In this document: positions 1-8,987 of the stretch, piece after piece
Layout of the letters: each line of letters opens with the position of its first letter
How positions within the stretch are numbered: the stretch's first letter is position 1
Source of the DNA: Oscillospiraceae bacterium
GTDB taxonomy: Bacteria; Bacillota; Clostridia; Oscillospirales; Acutalibacteraceae
DNA: 64,000 nt
Assembly (NCBI GenBank): GCA_902792905.1
Contig: CADBBH010000003.1
Span: forward strand, 186,001-250,000
Direction of reading: 5' to 3'
Program-made: the position numbers and the translations under genes
Notes under the pieces: model-generated
The model's input: the letters and a program-made list of their open reading frames with translations, nothing else
Told to the model about the DNA's origin: nothing
The model's database searches: none

Positions 1-116
1 CGCTTCCTTTTTTGGGAAATCAGGTTGTGCCGACGATTTCCCATTATAAAATATTTAATAAATAATATCATTTTTTATTTTAAAAGTCAATTACAGTGTT
101 GTAACCGCCGATTAAC

Positions 117-145
117 TTGACAATTACGCTTTATGATTATATAAT
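117..145 (+). promoter_or_regulatory. sigma-A type promoter of the GH63-like gene
   Basis: TTGACA at 117-122 and TATAAT at 140-145 are separated by 17 bp. A GAGGAG ribosome binding site follows at 163-168, just before the ATG at 177. All matches are to consensus. Confidence 0.8.
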
Positions 146-176
146 TTATGATACGTAGATTTGAGGAGTATATAAA

Positions 177-1781
177 ATGCAGGAAGTTATATATAAAGAG
201 ATTAAGAAGGTTACCGGATTCAATAATCCGGGCAGCAGTTACAGCCCGATGTTTTCGACAATCGGCCTGTGCGTTTCGCCCAACAGAAACGGCGTGAGCA
301 ACCTCTGGCTGAGCTACAATTCCGCCACGAGAAGCATATTCAACGAGCTGATAGCTCTTCCCTATCCGCTGAATACCAGGGAATCCAGCATTTACAGATT
401 GGTTTTCGGATTCAATAAAGGCCGCCTCTCATTCTGGAAAAATGACGGATTCGTCTTTGAATGCGAGGGAGTCGACGAGCTCAGAATGCTGACCTCCGTC
501 TCATCCGGTACCGCTGATTTATGGAAGGAATCGGACTCCGACAGCGAGTATCTTATCCTTCACGGCTATTCGCTCAATCAGGCGCCCGAGGATCCCGATT
601 CGGTAGTTCCGTTTATATTCGGAGTGCGCGCAATAAGCGGAAGCATAGACACTTCAGACGGCTATAAAATCAAGGCGGGAGCAGACGGCAAAATTGCCAT
701 TGCCTGCGATTTTGAGGCACTCAAGGCCACATCGAAGTATGTAAGGAATATTCTTATGACCTCTCCGGCAACGGTCGATGAAGCAGCGCTTCTCTGCCGC
801 AGATGGCTCAGGAACAATTCCCGCTCATTCGAGTATGAGGCTAAGAACGAAACCGAAATCAAAGCAATTGCCCGCGCGGTCAAGGGTATGCTTTTCAACT
901 ATTCCAAGGCGCAGGGCTCCCTTGAAAACTGTGTGACGCCGTTCCCCTCAAGAGGAACGAAGGCATATACGTCCGTCTGGGATGTCTTTTTCGGCAATTT
1001 CGGATACGGTCTGCTCGGCACTAACAACAGCAAGGATTTCATCAAGCAGATTGCCCGCAGGTCGAGAGCGGACGGCAAGATTTCCGGAAAGCTCTGCTCT
1101 ACCTATGAAAGCAATGATTACCGCCTCTATCCGCTTTTCGGCAGGGCGATAATCAGAGAGATGGATTTTGATTTCGGCTTCGGCTGGGATGTGCTTCCCG
1201 CGCTCGAGGAGAATAACAAATGGTGGCTGACAGCAAGAATTTCCGATTGCGGGCTGATATTTGAAGAGATTGAAAAGCGACCGGTTATCACTATCGCAGT
1301 CAACGCGTTTTTCCTTGACCAGCTCAGAGCGACCGCGGAGCTCGCGACAATGCTCGGACTCGAGGAAAAGGTTGAAAAATGGACTGAAGATGCGGCCCGC
1401 CTCGAAGAGAATATCATAAAGAATTTTTATGACAAAGAGAATAACGTTTTCAACACCGTTTACTTCAATATTGAAAACGCGACCAGACTCGATGTTGACA
1501 ATTCCGACGAATTTGCGTCATTTGTCCCTCTTTGGGCGGGAATAAATATCGGCGAAGAGAATGCAAAGAATATGGTTGAGAAAATAGTTATTCCCTGCGA
1601 AACCGTAAAACCCGAGCAGACGGCAATCAAGCTGGAAATTCTCAGAAAATACGGTTTTTCGGAGGAATATGACAGGGTTAAAGGTGACTTCCTTAATTCC
1701 TGCGCCGCTCCCGGCACCTTCGATAACAGCCTCGCCTGCGCTCTCTATCTGCATCTGATAAGCGAGGATGAAGAAGTATAA
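177..1781 (+). CDS. GH63-like (mannosylglycerate hydrolase/glucosidase type) six-hairpin glycosidase
   Basis: A 534-residue protein with no signal peptide, so probably cytoplasmic. The central and C-terminal parts read like an (alpha/alpha)6 barrel of the GH63/MGH1 type: a W-D-x-F-F segment near residue 268 ahead of a long helical repeat region, then an A-x-F-L-D-Q-L segment near residue 380, as in these exo-glucosidases. The N-terminal 200 residues look like a beta-sandwich. It probably removes glucose or mannose from short oligosaccharides taken up by the cell. It has its own promoter and ends at a two-way terminator facing the GH130 gene. The exact substrate cannot be read from sequence. 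Confidence 0.6.
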   Translation: MQEVIYKEIKKVTGFNNPGSSYSPMFSTIGLCVSPNRNGVSNLWLSYNSATRSIFNELIALPYPLNTRESSIYRLVFGFNKGRLSFWKNDGFVFECEGVDELRMLTSVSSGTADLWKESDSDSEYLILHGYSLNQAPEDPDSVVPFIFGVRAISGSIDTSDGYKIKAGADGKIAIACDFEALKATSKYVRNILMTSPATVDEAALLCRRWLRNNSRSFEYEAKNETEIKAIARAVKGMLFNYSKAQGSLENCVTPFPSRGTKAYTSVWDVFFGNFGYGLLGTNNSKDFIKQIARRSRADGKISGKLCSTYESNDYRLYPLFGRAIIREMDFDFGFGWDVLPALEENNKWWLTARISDCGLIFEEIEKRPVITIAVNAFFLDQLRATAELATMLGLEEKVEKWTEDAARLEENIIKNFYDKENNVFNTVYFNIENATRLDVDNSDEFASFVPLWAGINIGEENAKNMVEKIVIPCETVKPEQTAIKLEILRKYGFSEEYDRVKGDFLNSCAAPGTFDNSLACALYLHLISEDEEV

Positions 1782-1802
1782 AAGCAATTGAATACAGACT
1801 TA

Positions 1803-1832
1803 AAAGGACTTGAGCATCCGCTCAAGTCCTTT
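1803..1832. terminator. bidirectional intrinsic terminator
   Basis: A perfect 13-bp stem (1803-1815 with 1820-1832, ATCC loop) has an A-rich left flank and a T-rich right flank. It lies between two convergent genes and can serve both. Confidence 0.85.
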
Positions 1833-1842
1833 ATTGTTTGTG

Positions 1843-2793
1843 CTATTTAATCATATCATGCTTCAGAATATAATCAACCGTTTCATCAATTGTTGTGAAA
1901 GCGAGAGCTACCGACGTATCGGCCGCGCCGTAGTAAATCGCGATTCTGCCTGTTTCAGCGTCCGCGAGAGCGGCACAGGGGAAGACGACATTCGGCACAT
2001 CGCCGACTGTCTCGTAGATTTCGTGGGGAGCCAGCAGGAATGAATCCGCTCTGTGAAGCACCTTTGACGGATCGTTGATATCGAGAATTGCGGCGCCCAT
2101 GCTGTAGGTGAAGCCGTTGCAGCTCGTAATAACTCCGTGATAGAAGGCGAGCCAGCCGATATCCGTTTCAATAGGAGTCGGGCCTGCGCCGACCTTCGTC
2201 ATTTCCCAGTTTCTTACCGGACCCATAACGAATCTGTATTTGCCCCAGTATTTAAGGTCCGGGCTGTGCTGGATGAAAATATCGCCGTAGGGGGTGTGGC
2301 CTCTGTCACAGGGGCGGACAAGCAGCACATATTCGCCGTTTATTTTACGCGGGAAGAGCACTCCGTTTCGCGCGACGGGATAGGTCGCGTCCTCAAGCTG
2401 CTCCCAGGTTTCAAAATCATCCGTAACCGCGATGCCGATGGTCGTACCGTGAGGGGTGAGGTTTACCCAGCTCAGATAGTATCTGCCGTCGATTTCGCAG
2501 ATTCTCGGATCATAACCGTTGAATATTTTCTTTTCGCTGAGCTCCCAGTGAATCGCGTCCTTGCTGCGGCCGGTGACGATAATCTGGTCTCTTGTTCTGT
2601 CATCTACCCTGAAAACGCCCGCGAAGCCGTCGTCGTACGGCACAACAGCCGAATTGAAAATGCTGTTTGCAAAGAAAAGATTGTCGCGAGTGATTATCGG
2701 ATTGCCCGAATAGCGCCATACGGGATATTCAAAGCCCTCCGGTTTATCCTCCCAGGGTAAATTCGGAATCGCATTGCCGATGATTTTTGCCAT
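1843..2793 (-). CDS. glycoside hydrolase family 130 protein (mannoside phosphorylase/mannosidase)
   Basis: A 316-residue five-bladed beta-propeller type protein. The Y-D-P-R-I segment near residue 95 matches the GH130 motif carrying the catalytic Asp. The later W-x-x-x-K-V-G-A-G-P-T-P-I and Y-H-G-V segments match the family phosphate/substrate site, so phosphorolysis is more likely than hydrolysis. GH130 enzymes act on beta-mannosides, for example Man-GlcNAc or mannobiose. No signal peptide is seen. It is divergent from the CE15-like gene and convergent with the GH63-like gene, which suggests a glycan-use locus. Confidence 0.82.
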   Translation of the reverse strand: MAKIIGNAIPNLPWEDKPEGFEYPVWRYSGNPIITRDNLFFANSIFNSAVVPYDDGFAGVFRVDDRTRDQIIVTGRSKDAIHWELSEKKIFNGYDPRICEIDGRYYLSWVNLTPHGTTIGIAVTDDFETWEQLEDATYPVARNGVLFPRKINGEYVLLVRPCDRGHTPYGDIFIQHSPDLKYWGKYRFVMGPVRNWEMTKVGAGPTPIETDIGWLAFYHGVITSCNGFTYSMGAAILDINDPSKVLHRADSFLLAPHEIYETVGDVPNVVFPCAALADAETGRIAIYYGAADTSVALAFTTIDETVDYILKHDMIK

Positions 2794-2828
2794 AATTTAC
2801 ACCGCCTTATAGTTTTAATTACGATGAT

Positions 2829-2857
2829 ATTTTATTTTATTTGTTACCTCTTGTCAA
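2829..2857 (-). promoter_or_regulatory. promoter of the GH130 gene
   Basis: On the minus strand, TTGACA (complement of 2852-2857) and TAAAAT (complement of 2829-2834) are separated by 17 bp, about 36 bp before the ATG at 2793. Confidence 0.7.
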
Positions 2858-2873
2858 TACTGCTGCAGTTTTA

Positions 2874-2903
2874 TTGTTGTATTTCCTGTTTTTGTGCTAT
2901 AAT
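2874..2903 (+). promoter_or_regulatory. promoter of the CE15-like esterase
   Basis: TTGTTG at 2874-2879 and TATAAT at 2898-2903 have an 18-bp spacer. It places the transcript start near 2910, which rules out the more upstream in-frame ATG at 2824 and supports the start at 2935. Confidence 0.7.
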
Positions 2904-2934
2904 AATAACGAAATATATTGACGGAAGTGATTGT

Positions 2935-3969
2935 ATGCTTAAAGAAATGCTCGCCTCCCGGAATCTTCCGGCGCTCAAACCGCGGGATGAAATGCTCGGA
3001 ATCCTTCAGCGTGAAGTTTACGGCTTCCTGCCGCCGAAGCCGGATGATATATCCTTTACGCAGGAAAAAGACATCATCCGCAGATTCTGCGCCGGAAAAG
3101 CAAATTGCGACAGAATAACCGTAAACTGCCGTGTCGATGGCAGAGAATTCTCATTCCCGATTCTCGCGACGATTCCCAACGACAGAACAAAAGGAAAATA
3201 TCCGCTATTTATCCATATTAATTTCCGCCCGGACAATCCCGACAGATATATGCCGACAGAGGAAATAATCGATAACGGCTTCGCGCTGATTTCCTTATGC
3301 TATGAGGATGTTACAAGCGATGACGGAGATTTTACAAACGGCCTCGCCGGTATTCTTTTCCCAGACGGAAAGCGCCCCGCAGACGGTGCGGGGAAAATCG
3401 CGATGTGGGCTTGGGCGGCTCAGCGCGCGCTTGATTACGCCGAAACTCTCGGCGATACTATCGACCTTGACCGCGTTTGTGTCTGCGGCCATTCACGACT
3501 TGGCAAAACCGCTCTCTTTACTGCGGCGACCGATCCGAGATTTGCCTTTGCCTATTCAAACGGCGCGGGCTGCAGCGGAGCGGCGATTCAGAGGGGAAAG
3601 ACCGGAGAAACAGTTGCCGATATAGTTGATCGTTTTCCGTTCTGGTTCTGCGAAAACTATTATAAATATGCGAATAACGAGGATAAGATGCCATTTGACC
3701 AGCATTATCTGATTGCGTCCATCGCACCGCGCAGGGTATTTGTCGGCTCTGCCGAAGAGGATGCCTGGGCTGATCCTCTCTCCGAATTTCTCTCCAGCGT
3801 CGCGGCTTCGCCCGCATTTGAAAAAGGGATTGTCTGTCCCGACCGTGTGCCCGAAACGGGCGACAGATTTCCCGAAGGCGATGTCGGCTGGCAGATACGC
3901 CCCGGTGTTCATTATTTCAGCCGCCTCGACTGGCAGAGGCTGATTGAATTCATAAAGCTGCACAGTTAA
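2935..3969 (+). CDS. CE15-like glucuronoyl esterase / alpha-beta hydrolase
   Basis: A 344-residue alpha/beta hydrolase. Features typical of carbohydrate esterase family 15 are visible: the nucleophile elbow G-H-S-R-L-G with Ser187, the G-C-S-G-A-A segment at 212-217, F-W-F-C-E-N-Y near 236-242, F-D-Q-H-Y near 254-258, an acidic site near 274-276 and the catalytic His326. CE15 enzymes cut ester links between glucuronic acid and lignin or other alcohols. There is no signal peptide, so it may act on imported fragments. The start at 2935 has a GGAAGTGA binding site and lies just downstream of the promoter. The assignment is by recalled motifs. Confidence 0.72.
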   Translation: MLKEMLASRNLPALKPRDEMLGILQREVYGFLPPKPDDISFTQEKDIIRRFCAGKANCDRITVNCRVDGREFSFPILATIPNDRTKGKYPLFIHINFRPDNPDRYMPTEEIIDNGFALISLCYEDVTSDDGDFTNGLAGILFPDGKRPADGAGKIAMWAWAAQRALDYAETLGDTIDLDRVCVCGHSRLGKTALFTAATDPRFAFAYSNGAGCSGAAIQRGKTGETVADIVDRFPFWFCENYYKYANNEDKMPFDQHYLIASIAPRRVFVGSAEEDAWADPLSEFLSSVAASPAFEKGIVCPDRVPETGDRFPEGDVGWQIRPGVHYFSRLDWQRLIEFIKLHS

Positions 3970-3973
3970 ATGA

Positions 3974-4001
3974 AATCTCCCGCCCTGAAGGACGGGAGAT
4001 T
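3974..4001. terminator. bidirectional terminator hairpin
   Basis: The 9-bp stem (3974-3982 with 3993-4001) lies between two convergent genes. The plus side is followed by a short T-rich run. It could serve both genes. Confidence 0.65.
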
Positions 4002-4007
4002 ATTCTT

Positions 4008-6446
4008 CTACTTTTCTGCCCGATTTATTGTTATCCGCGAGATATTCGGGCTTGTGGTTGTTATGCAGTTGAAGGAGTTGAAATGGTCGTTGGAAAGAAC
4101 AATTTCGTTCATTCCTTCATTCAGCCGGATATATGCTGTTGCGGTTGAGAAATTATAATCGCTGAGCGTATTCACGCACCAGAGTTCGTGTTTTTCATTG
4201 CCTGCGGTTATCGTAACATATTCCTCAATCAGGTCAACATTATAGGCGTGAAGTCCGTTTTCCTCGTTGTTTGAATATTCCAGAGTAATCGCATAGATTC
4301 CTTCACGCGGGGCGTTGAATTCAATTGCCGCGCTGCCGCCGTCCGAATTGATTCCCGTGAGGCAATCCCTGCCTCCGACCGTTTTGATTTCAGCCGTTCC
4401 CGAGAGGGCGAGTTTGTTTAATTCTGCGGTAAATTCATCTTCGTAACCGCAGGGTGCTGCTTCAATATTCCCGCCGTTTTCGTCTTTCACGTAATTGAAT
4501 CCTTTTTTCAGGTATTTATCTGCGTTGCCGATTTTATAAAAACCGTCTGCCGGAGCGATAATCAGATACTCGCCGCAATCCTTATCATATTTGCAATATG
4601 CCGATTCGTTTTCGGTATGCGGAAGGATAAGCAGGGAATCGACTACGAATGTGCCGTCGGAATGCATAAGCCTGATATTGTGCTTTCCCGCTGACAAATC
4701 TGCGGTGAAAGTATATTTATCGGTATATTCGCTCTTGACGGTGTTCGGCAGAGAGATTTCACTTTCTTCGCCGTCAAATATCATCTTTGCCCTGCCGTCG
4801 CATCTTGAAGCGGTGGATGTTCCGTCATTCGCCTTGCCGTAAACAATTGAAATATCATACTTTCCGGCTTTGCCGGTATTGAAATCAAGTGAAATGCCGT
4901 CACCGTCATTTTCAAAGCCGCCGCACATTCCCTGAATTCCGCCCGTCGTACCGTAGGCGCTGTCGTAGGTATATGCTTTGCCGAGCAGAGTTCCGTTTTC
5001 AAATTCAAATCTTTTGGGCAGAGGGGCTGCTTCAAGAAGCTTTTCTCCGCCGTAGGGTTCGATTATTACATGGTAAACCGCGTTTATATCGGGGGTGTCA
5101 ATTCTGATTTTCATATTCGCCGATGCAGTTTCAACCTTATCCGAGATGACTGACGGCTTGAAAACTTCGCCGTTGAGGCCTTCAAAGGTGACCGCTTCAA
5201 CGGTTACGCGGACCCTGCTCTTCCCGAAAATCCTGTCAGCGCCTCTGAGCGCCGCCTGATATGAGTAATCTGCTCCGCCGATAATCAGGTCAATTCGTTT
5301 ATTATCAATATCGCAGGCGCCGATGCCGTCGAGCTTCGATTTATGAAAACCGTCCCTGAAATACTTGACCGTATTCTCAAAATCGGAATGTTTCAGATCA
5401 AGCACCTCGCAGGGAATGTGCTTTCCGCGCATATCGCAATACCATTTATATAGCCACCAGCAGGAATTCGGGCAGTTACCCTTTGTAATCGTATCGCAGA
5501 GATTATCGGAGAGGCGCCAGTAGGCGATATTGCCGTAAACTCCGCTGTCCTCCATAGCGGAAATATAATGAAGCATCGGCGAGGGAACGCCGCATTCCTC
5601 CATTGTTCCGTATTCGGTGATAATAATCGGGATTTCCTTTATTCCGAGTTCTTTTTCAAATTTCCTGTATTCCTTCACATGGTCTCTGAGCCACATTGAG
5701 GATTCGCCGCCGAGCTCATGATAAATCATAATATCGGGAAGACAATCATTCTCTTTGCAGAATTTCAGAAAATCTCCGATTTTGTCAATATTGTAATCGC
5801 AGTAACCCGGTCCGCCGATTTTGCTTCCGGGATGAATTGCCCTTATCTCTTCGTTAGCGAGCTTCCACGCGCGGTAAAACTCCGCCTTTGCCTTATCATC
5901 AAAGGCAAGCCGGCCGCCTTTCTGCGGCGTGCCGAACCATACAGTGTTATCGCATTCATTATACGGGCAGTACACGAGGCGGTCGGCATAATCCTTCTGA
6001 GAGAGAATTCGGACCTTCTCCCTTGCCTGCGGGAGGAAATCATTTTCTACGAATTCCCTGCAGTCGTAGGTCCCCGCCTTTCGCATTTCCTCGATAACAT
6101 CCCAGTTGTAATACCAGGTCGGGTAGCAGTCCTGCAGATAAACAGTTATATAGTCGCAGGTGCCGAGATTGGGGCTGACATCGTCCACGTCGCCTATCGG
6201 ATGCTGAAGGCCGCCGATGACCTTCTGCGAAATGCTCGAAATATTCAGCGTTTTCACCGCCTCCGGCGAAGGAACACCCTCCTGCGCGAGACCGTACAGA
6301 AAGCCGCAGGCGCGTGAAGATATATCCGGTTCGGTGCCTATATCGCTAAGGTCAAATTCCACAGTGGGATAAAACAGATACGGCAGGCCGTGAAGCGCGA
6401 GACCGAGTACGAAAAAGAATGAAAGTATAAGTTTTATTATCTGCAT
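4008..6446 (-). CDS. GH39-like clan GH-A glycosidase with two C-terminal carbohydrate-binding modules
   Basis: An 812-residue protein. Residues 1-25 form a hydrophobic signal or anchor segment. A (beta/alpha)8 barrel follows, with Asn163-Glu164 as likely acid/base and Glu278 in a T-E-Y-G strand as likely nucleophile, the clan GH-A arrangement closest to GH39. Residues about 479-615 look like a CBM35/CBM6 sandwich and about 665-812 like a second. It probably acts at the cell surface on a plant or host polysaccharide. The start at 6446 was chosen because the promoter's -10 box overlaps the region before the longer reading frame and GGTGAT precedes this ATG. The substrate is unknown. Confidence 0.65.
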   Translation of the reverse strand: MQIIKLILSFFFVLGLALHGLPYLFYPTVEFDLSDIGTEPDISSRACGFLYGLAQEGVPSPEAVKTLNISSISQKVIGGLQHPIGDVDDVSPNLGTCDYITVYLQDCYPTWYYNWDVIEEMRKAGTYDCREFVENDFLPQAREKVRILSQKDYADRLVYCPYNECDNTVWFGTPQKGGRLAFDDKAKAEFYRAWKLANEEIRAIHPGSKIGGPGYCDYNIDKIGDFLKFCKENDCLPDIMIYHELGGESSMWLRDHVKEYRKFEKELGIKEIPIIITEYGTMEECGVPSPMLHYISAMEDSGVYGNIAYWRLSDNLCDTITKGNCPNSCWWLYKWYCDMRGKHIPCEVLDLKHSDFENTVKYFRDGFHKSKLDGIGACDIDNKRIDLIIGGADYSYQAALRGADRIFGKSRVRVTVEAVTFEGLNGEVFKPSVISDKVETASANMKIRIDTPDINAVYHVIIEPYGGEKLLEAAPLPKRFEFENGTLLGKAYTYDSAYGTTGGIQGMCGGFENDGDGISLDFNTGKAGKYDISIVYGKANDGTSTASRCDGRAKMIFDGEESEISLPNTVKSEYTDKYTFTADLSAGKHNIRLMHSDGTFVVDSLLILPHTENESAYCKYDKDCGEYLIIAPADGFYKIGNADKYLKKGFNYVKDENGGNIEAAPCGYEDEFTAELNKLALSGTAEIKTVGGRDCLTGINSDGGSAAIEFNAPREGIYAITLEYSNNEENGLHAYNVDLIEEYVTITAGNEKHELWCVNTLSDYNFSTATAYIRLNEGMNEIVLSNDHFNSFNCITTTSPNISRITINRAEK

Positions 6447-6461
6447 ATAATCACCGCTTAA

Positions 6462-6491
6462 ATTATACATTTTGCGAATTGCCCGTGTCAA
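6462..6491 (-). promoter_or_regulatory. promoter of the GH39-like gene
   Basis: On the minus strand, TTGACA (complement of 6486-6491) and TATAAT (complement of 6462-6467) have an 18-bp spacer. The -35 box lies 8 bp from the -35 box of the divergent promoter. Confidence 0.8.
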
Positions 6492-6499
6492 TATAATTA

Positions 6500-6528
6500 T
6501 TGACTCGCTGTTTGTACGGGTTTATAAT
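6500..6528 (+). promoter_or_regulatory. promoter of the EEP-family gene
   Basis: TTGACT at 6500-6505 and TATAAT at 6523-6528 have a 17-bp spacer, back to back with the minus-strand promoter. Confidence 0.8.
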
Positions 6529-6549
6529 AGTTCCGGGAGGCGAATAAAA

Positions 6550-7464
6550 ATGAACGAATCAATAAGAAACTTTTTTACAAGAATCATATCTTTCCTAACC
6601 GCAGCTGCGGTGCTCGCCGGAAACGTGATGCTTTTTTATTATCCTAAATATCAGGAAAATAAAGCGGAATATGAAATCACCGTGCCTGTGCAGGGGAATA
6701 CACTCAGAGTGATGAGCTGCAATGTGAGATGCATAAACCCAATGGATTTAGGCAAAAAGACCTGGTTTTACAGAGCGGATCTCGTCATTAAAAATATTGT
6801 TAACAACGCGCCCGGAATCATCGGATTTCAGGAGGTCACAAAATGGCAGTATCAGTATCTCTGCGACAGCCTGCCGCAGTATGATTCGACAATCACCTAC
6901 CGCGACACAGCTTTCAATTCCGAAGGCTGCCCCGTATTCTACAATACAGAACTCTACGCGCTCATAGATCAGGGCACATTCTGGCTCTCGGAGACTCCCG
7001 ATGTGATGAGCAAGGGCTGGGGCGCCGCCAACTACAGAGTCTGCGGCTATTCCGTTCTTGAAATCAGGGAAACGGGCACGAAATTTGTTATCTTCAACAC
7101 CCATCTCGATCATATAAGTGAGGCGGCCAGAATAAACGGAATCAAGCTTGTTCTTGAAAAGACGAAGGAATTCGGATCTTATCCCTCTGTGCTGATGGGC
7201 GACTTCAACGCCCATGTCGGCAGCACGACATATAATGCCGCTGTTGAAATATTTGACGACGCCGCGCTTATGACCGATAACTCAATGCCAGACTCCTGCA
7301 CATATCAGAATTACGGTCTGCAGCTCAATGACGGCAGAATTGACTACTTCATGATTTCAAAAGACACATTCAACGTCAACGAATACAAGGTTATCACCGA
7401 TACCTATGACGGAGTATATCCGAGTGACCATTTTCCGATTCTTACGGAACTTGAGATAAAATAG
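6550..7464 (+). CDS. endonuclease/exonuclease/phosphatase (EEP) family protein, membrane-anchored
   Basis: A 304-residue protein. An N-terminal hydrophobic segment (about 10-32) acts as signal anchor, followed by an EEP fold. Visible family motifs are S-C-N-V-R (first metal/Asn site), G-F-Q-E-V (metal-binding Glu), N-T-H-L-D, G-D-F-N-A-H and the closing S-D-H-F-P with catalytic Asp-His. Because it is exported, a phosphodiesterase or phosphatase acting on extracellular nucleotides, DNA or lipid headgroups is more likely than DNA repair. The start at 6550 follows a GGGAGG site. It ends at the terminator shared with the convergent lipase-like gene. Confidence 0.78.
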   Translation: MNESIRNFFTRIISFLTAAAVLAGNVMLFYYPKYQENKAEYEITVPVQGNTLRVMSCNVRCINPMDLGKKTWFYRADLVIKNIVNNAPGIIGFQEVTKWQYQYLCDSLPQYDSTITYRDTAFNSEGCPVFYNTELYALIDQGTFWLSETPDVMSKGWGAANYRVCGYSVLEIRETGTKFVIFNTHLDHISEAARINGIKLVLEKTKEFGSYPSVLMGDFNAHVGSTTYNAAVEIFDDAALMTDNSMPDSCTYQNYGLQLNDGRIDYFMISKDTFNVNEYKVITDTYDGVYPSDHFPILTELEIK

Positions 7465-7476
7465 ACCTGAGAATAT

Positions 7477-7506
7477 AAAAAAGGCACGTTTACCGTGCCT
7501 TTTTTG
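7477..7506. terminator. bidirectional intrinsic terminator
   Basis: A run of A, a GGCACG/CGTGCC stem (7483-7488 with 7494-7499) and a run of T form a symmetric terminator between convergent genes. Confidence 0.85.
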
Positions 7507-7508
7507 TT

Positions 7509-8972
7509 TTATCCCCACTTTTCGAGGTGCTGGTCTTTCGCGCTCTTCATGAAAGCGGGGTAATCCGGATTTGCGGTGACCTTGAGATTGTCGGTCGATA
7601 AGAGCCAGATGATGAAATCGGCGTAATCGGTGCCGTATGAGCCCGAAACATGGGGTGCTCCTCTTGTGAGCCAGGTGGAATCGGGATAGAGGGCGGTCGA
7701 GGTGTCGCAGACCTTGTCGGGCGAGACATAGCGTGATGAAGTGTCCGCATTTTCAAGTGTTTCGCCGAATGGTGCAACGGTCGCCTTACCGCTCATCAGC
7801 GGAGTTTCAAGCGCGGCATCGCCGTTTACGTATGAGCGCTCATAGACCGGAGCGACCGGAGAATCATAGGTCGCGGCAACAGCGATTTCCATGCCGTTTT
7901 CAACTGCCTGCGCTATCATCGCATCCCTGTTTTTCATCATTTCCTGAAGCTCGGCCGTTTTCGCTATGAAATCGGCTCTCGCTTCTTTTGTGCCGGGACG
8001 CTCATACATATATTTAATGCACGCGTCATAATCCTCGGGGAGCACAAGCGCCCATATCGGCAGCATATTGCCGAAAATCGGACCGAGAAATTCGTCAAAG
8101 ACCTGGTCTTTGTTGTTAGTTACGAATTTCATCGCCAGCTTTGTTACAAGCTTTGTGATTCCGGTGAATTTCAGGGTTTTAATCAATGCCTGCAGGGCAA
8201 AATTGTCACTGAGATTGAGAAGGAAATTGCAGAGTCTGTTTTCGTCGATAACCACATCGCCTTTGAGAAGGTCGGAGGTGACATAGGTTCCGCACCAGGT
8301 TGAGGAGAGGCAGATGAGGCGGTTTATTTTATCCGTGCCGTATTTTGTCATATAGGCTACGCTCATAAGCCCGCCCATACTGCAGTTTACAAGATTCACT
8401 TTGTCACAGTTATGGTCACGCATTGCCGTCTCAACGGTTTCGTTGATTTCATCGGCAGTCTGCATCGGGTCAAGTCGCCAGTCATAATTGAAATAATAGA
8501 CCATATCCCCGCCGAATTTTTCCGCCGCTGTACGGGTAATGCCGAATTCGTAATCGACTCTGTCAAAAAATTCGGGATAATTACCTATTGCGCCGGGGAG
8601 CTTCTCAGTCCCGACATTATACTTTGAGGAGCCGTCCTCGTTGCAGGCGTAGCCGCCGAATATCTTCTCGAGCTCTTCAATAAGGATATGCGTAGCCGCC
8701 TTGCGGTCGTTTTTGAAAAGCTTTGTCAGCAGGGCGGAGCCGACCGCCTTGAGGATGCCGCCGATATCTATATCGCCCATGCAGTTATGCTGCTTTTCGG
8801 TGCCGTAATCAATATAGAGGCCGGTGAAATCCATACCTCTGACAACTATTACCGGATATCCTCCCGCCGGCTGAAGAGCGGCTTCTGTTTTGCTTCCTTC
8901 CTGTGCAAAAGACGGAATGCAGGCGCCGAATATCATTACCGCCGCGAGCATCAATGATAAAAATTTCTTCAT
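7509..8972 (-). CDS. secreted lipase/esterase-like alpha/beta hydrolase (paralogue A)
   Basis: A 487-residue protein with a clear signal peptide (about 1-24, cut near F-A-Q). The mature part begins with the strand G-Y-P-V-I-V-V and has a nucleophile elbow N-C-S-M-G-G with Ser198, resembling LCAT-type or PGAP1-type acyl hydrolases. The first Gly of the usual G-x-S-x-G is Asn here. It is homologous to the protein at 59192-61087: same opening strand, Ser at matching position, and similar C-terminal domain. It is the last gene of a four-gene minus-strand unit, 15 bp after the sugar symporter gene. Substrate unknown. Confidence 0.68.
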   Translation of the reverse strand: MKKFLSLMLAAVMIFGACIPSFAQEGSKTEAALQPAGGYPVIVVRGMDFTGLYIDYGTEKQHNCMGDIDIGGILKAVGSALLTKLFKNDRKAATHILIEELEKIFGGYACNEDGSSKYNVGTEKLPGAIGNYPEFFDRVDYEFGITRTAAEKFGGDMVYYFNYDWRLDPMQTADEINETVETAMRDHNCDKVNLVNCSMGGLMSVAYMTKYGTDKINRLICLSSTWCGTYVTSDLLKGDVVIDENRLCNFLLNLSDNFALQALIKTLKFTGITKLVTKLAMKFVTNNKDQVFDEFLGPIFGNMLPIWALVLPEDYDACIKYMYERPGTKEARADFIAKTAELQEMMKNRDAMIAQAVENGMEIAVAATYDSPVAPVYERSYVNGDAALETPLMSGKATVAPFGETLENADTSSRYVSPDKVCDTSTALYPDSTWLTRGAPHVSGSYGTDYADFIIWLLSTDNLKVTANPDYPAFMKSAKDQHLEKWG

Positions 8973-8987
8973 TTAATAATCTCCTCT

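Noticed and set aside
1-60. GGGAAAT/ATTTCCC inverted repeat at the window start as a terminator
   Set aside because: Neither strand has a T run after the stem and the loop is long, so it is not convincing.
3974-4001. CTCCCGCCCTGAAGGACGGGAG hairpin resembling IS200/IS605 end structures
   Set aside because: No TnpA or TnpB gene or remnant is nearby, and the location between convergent genes explains it as a terminator.
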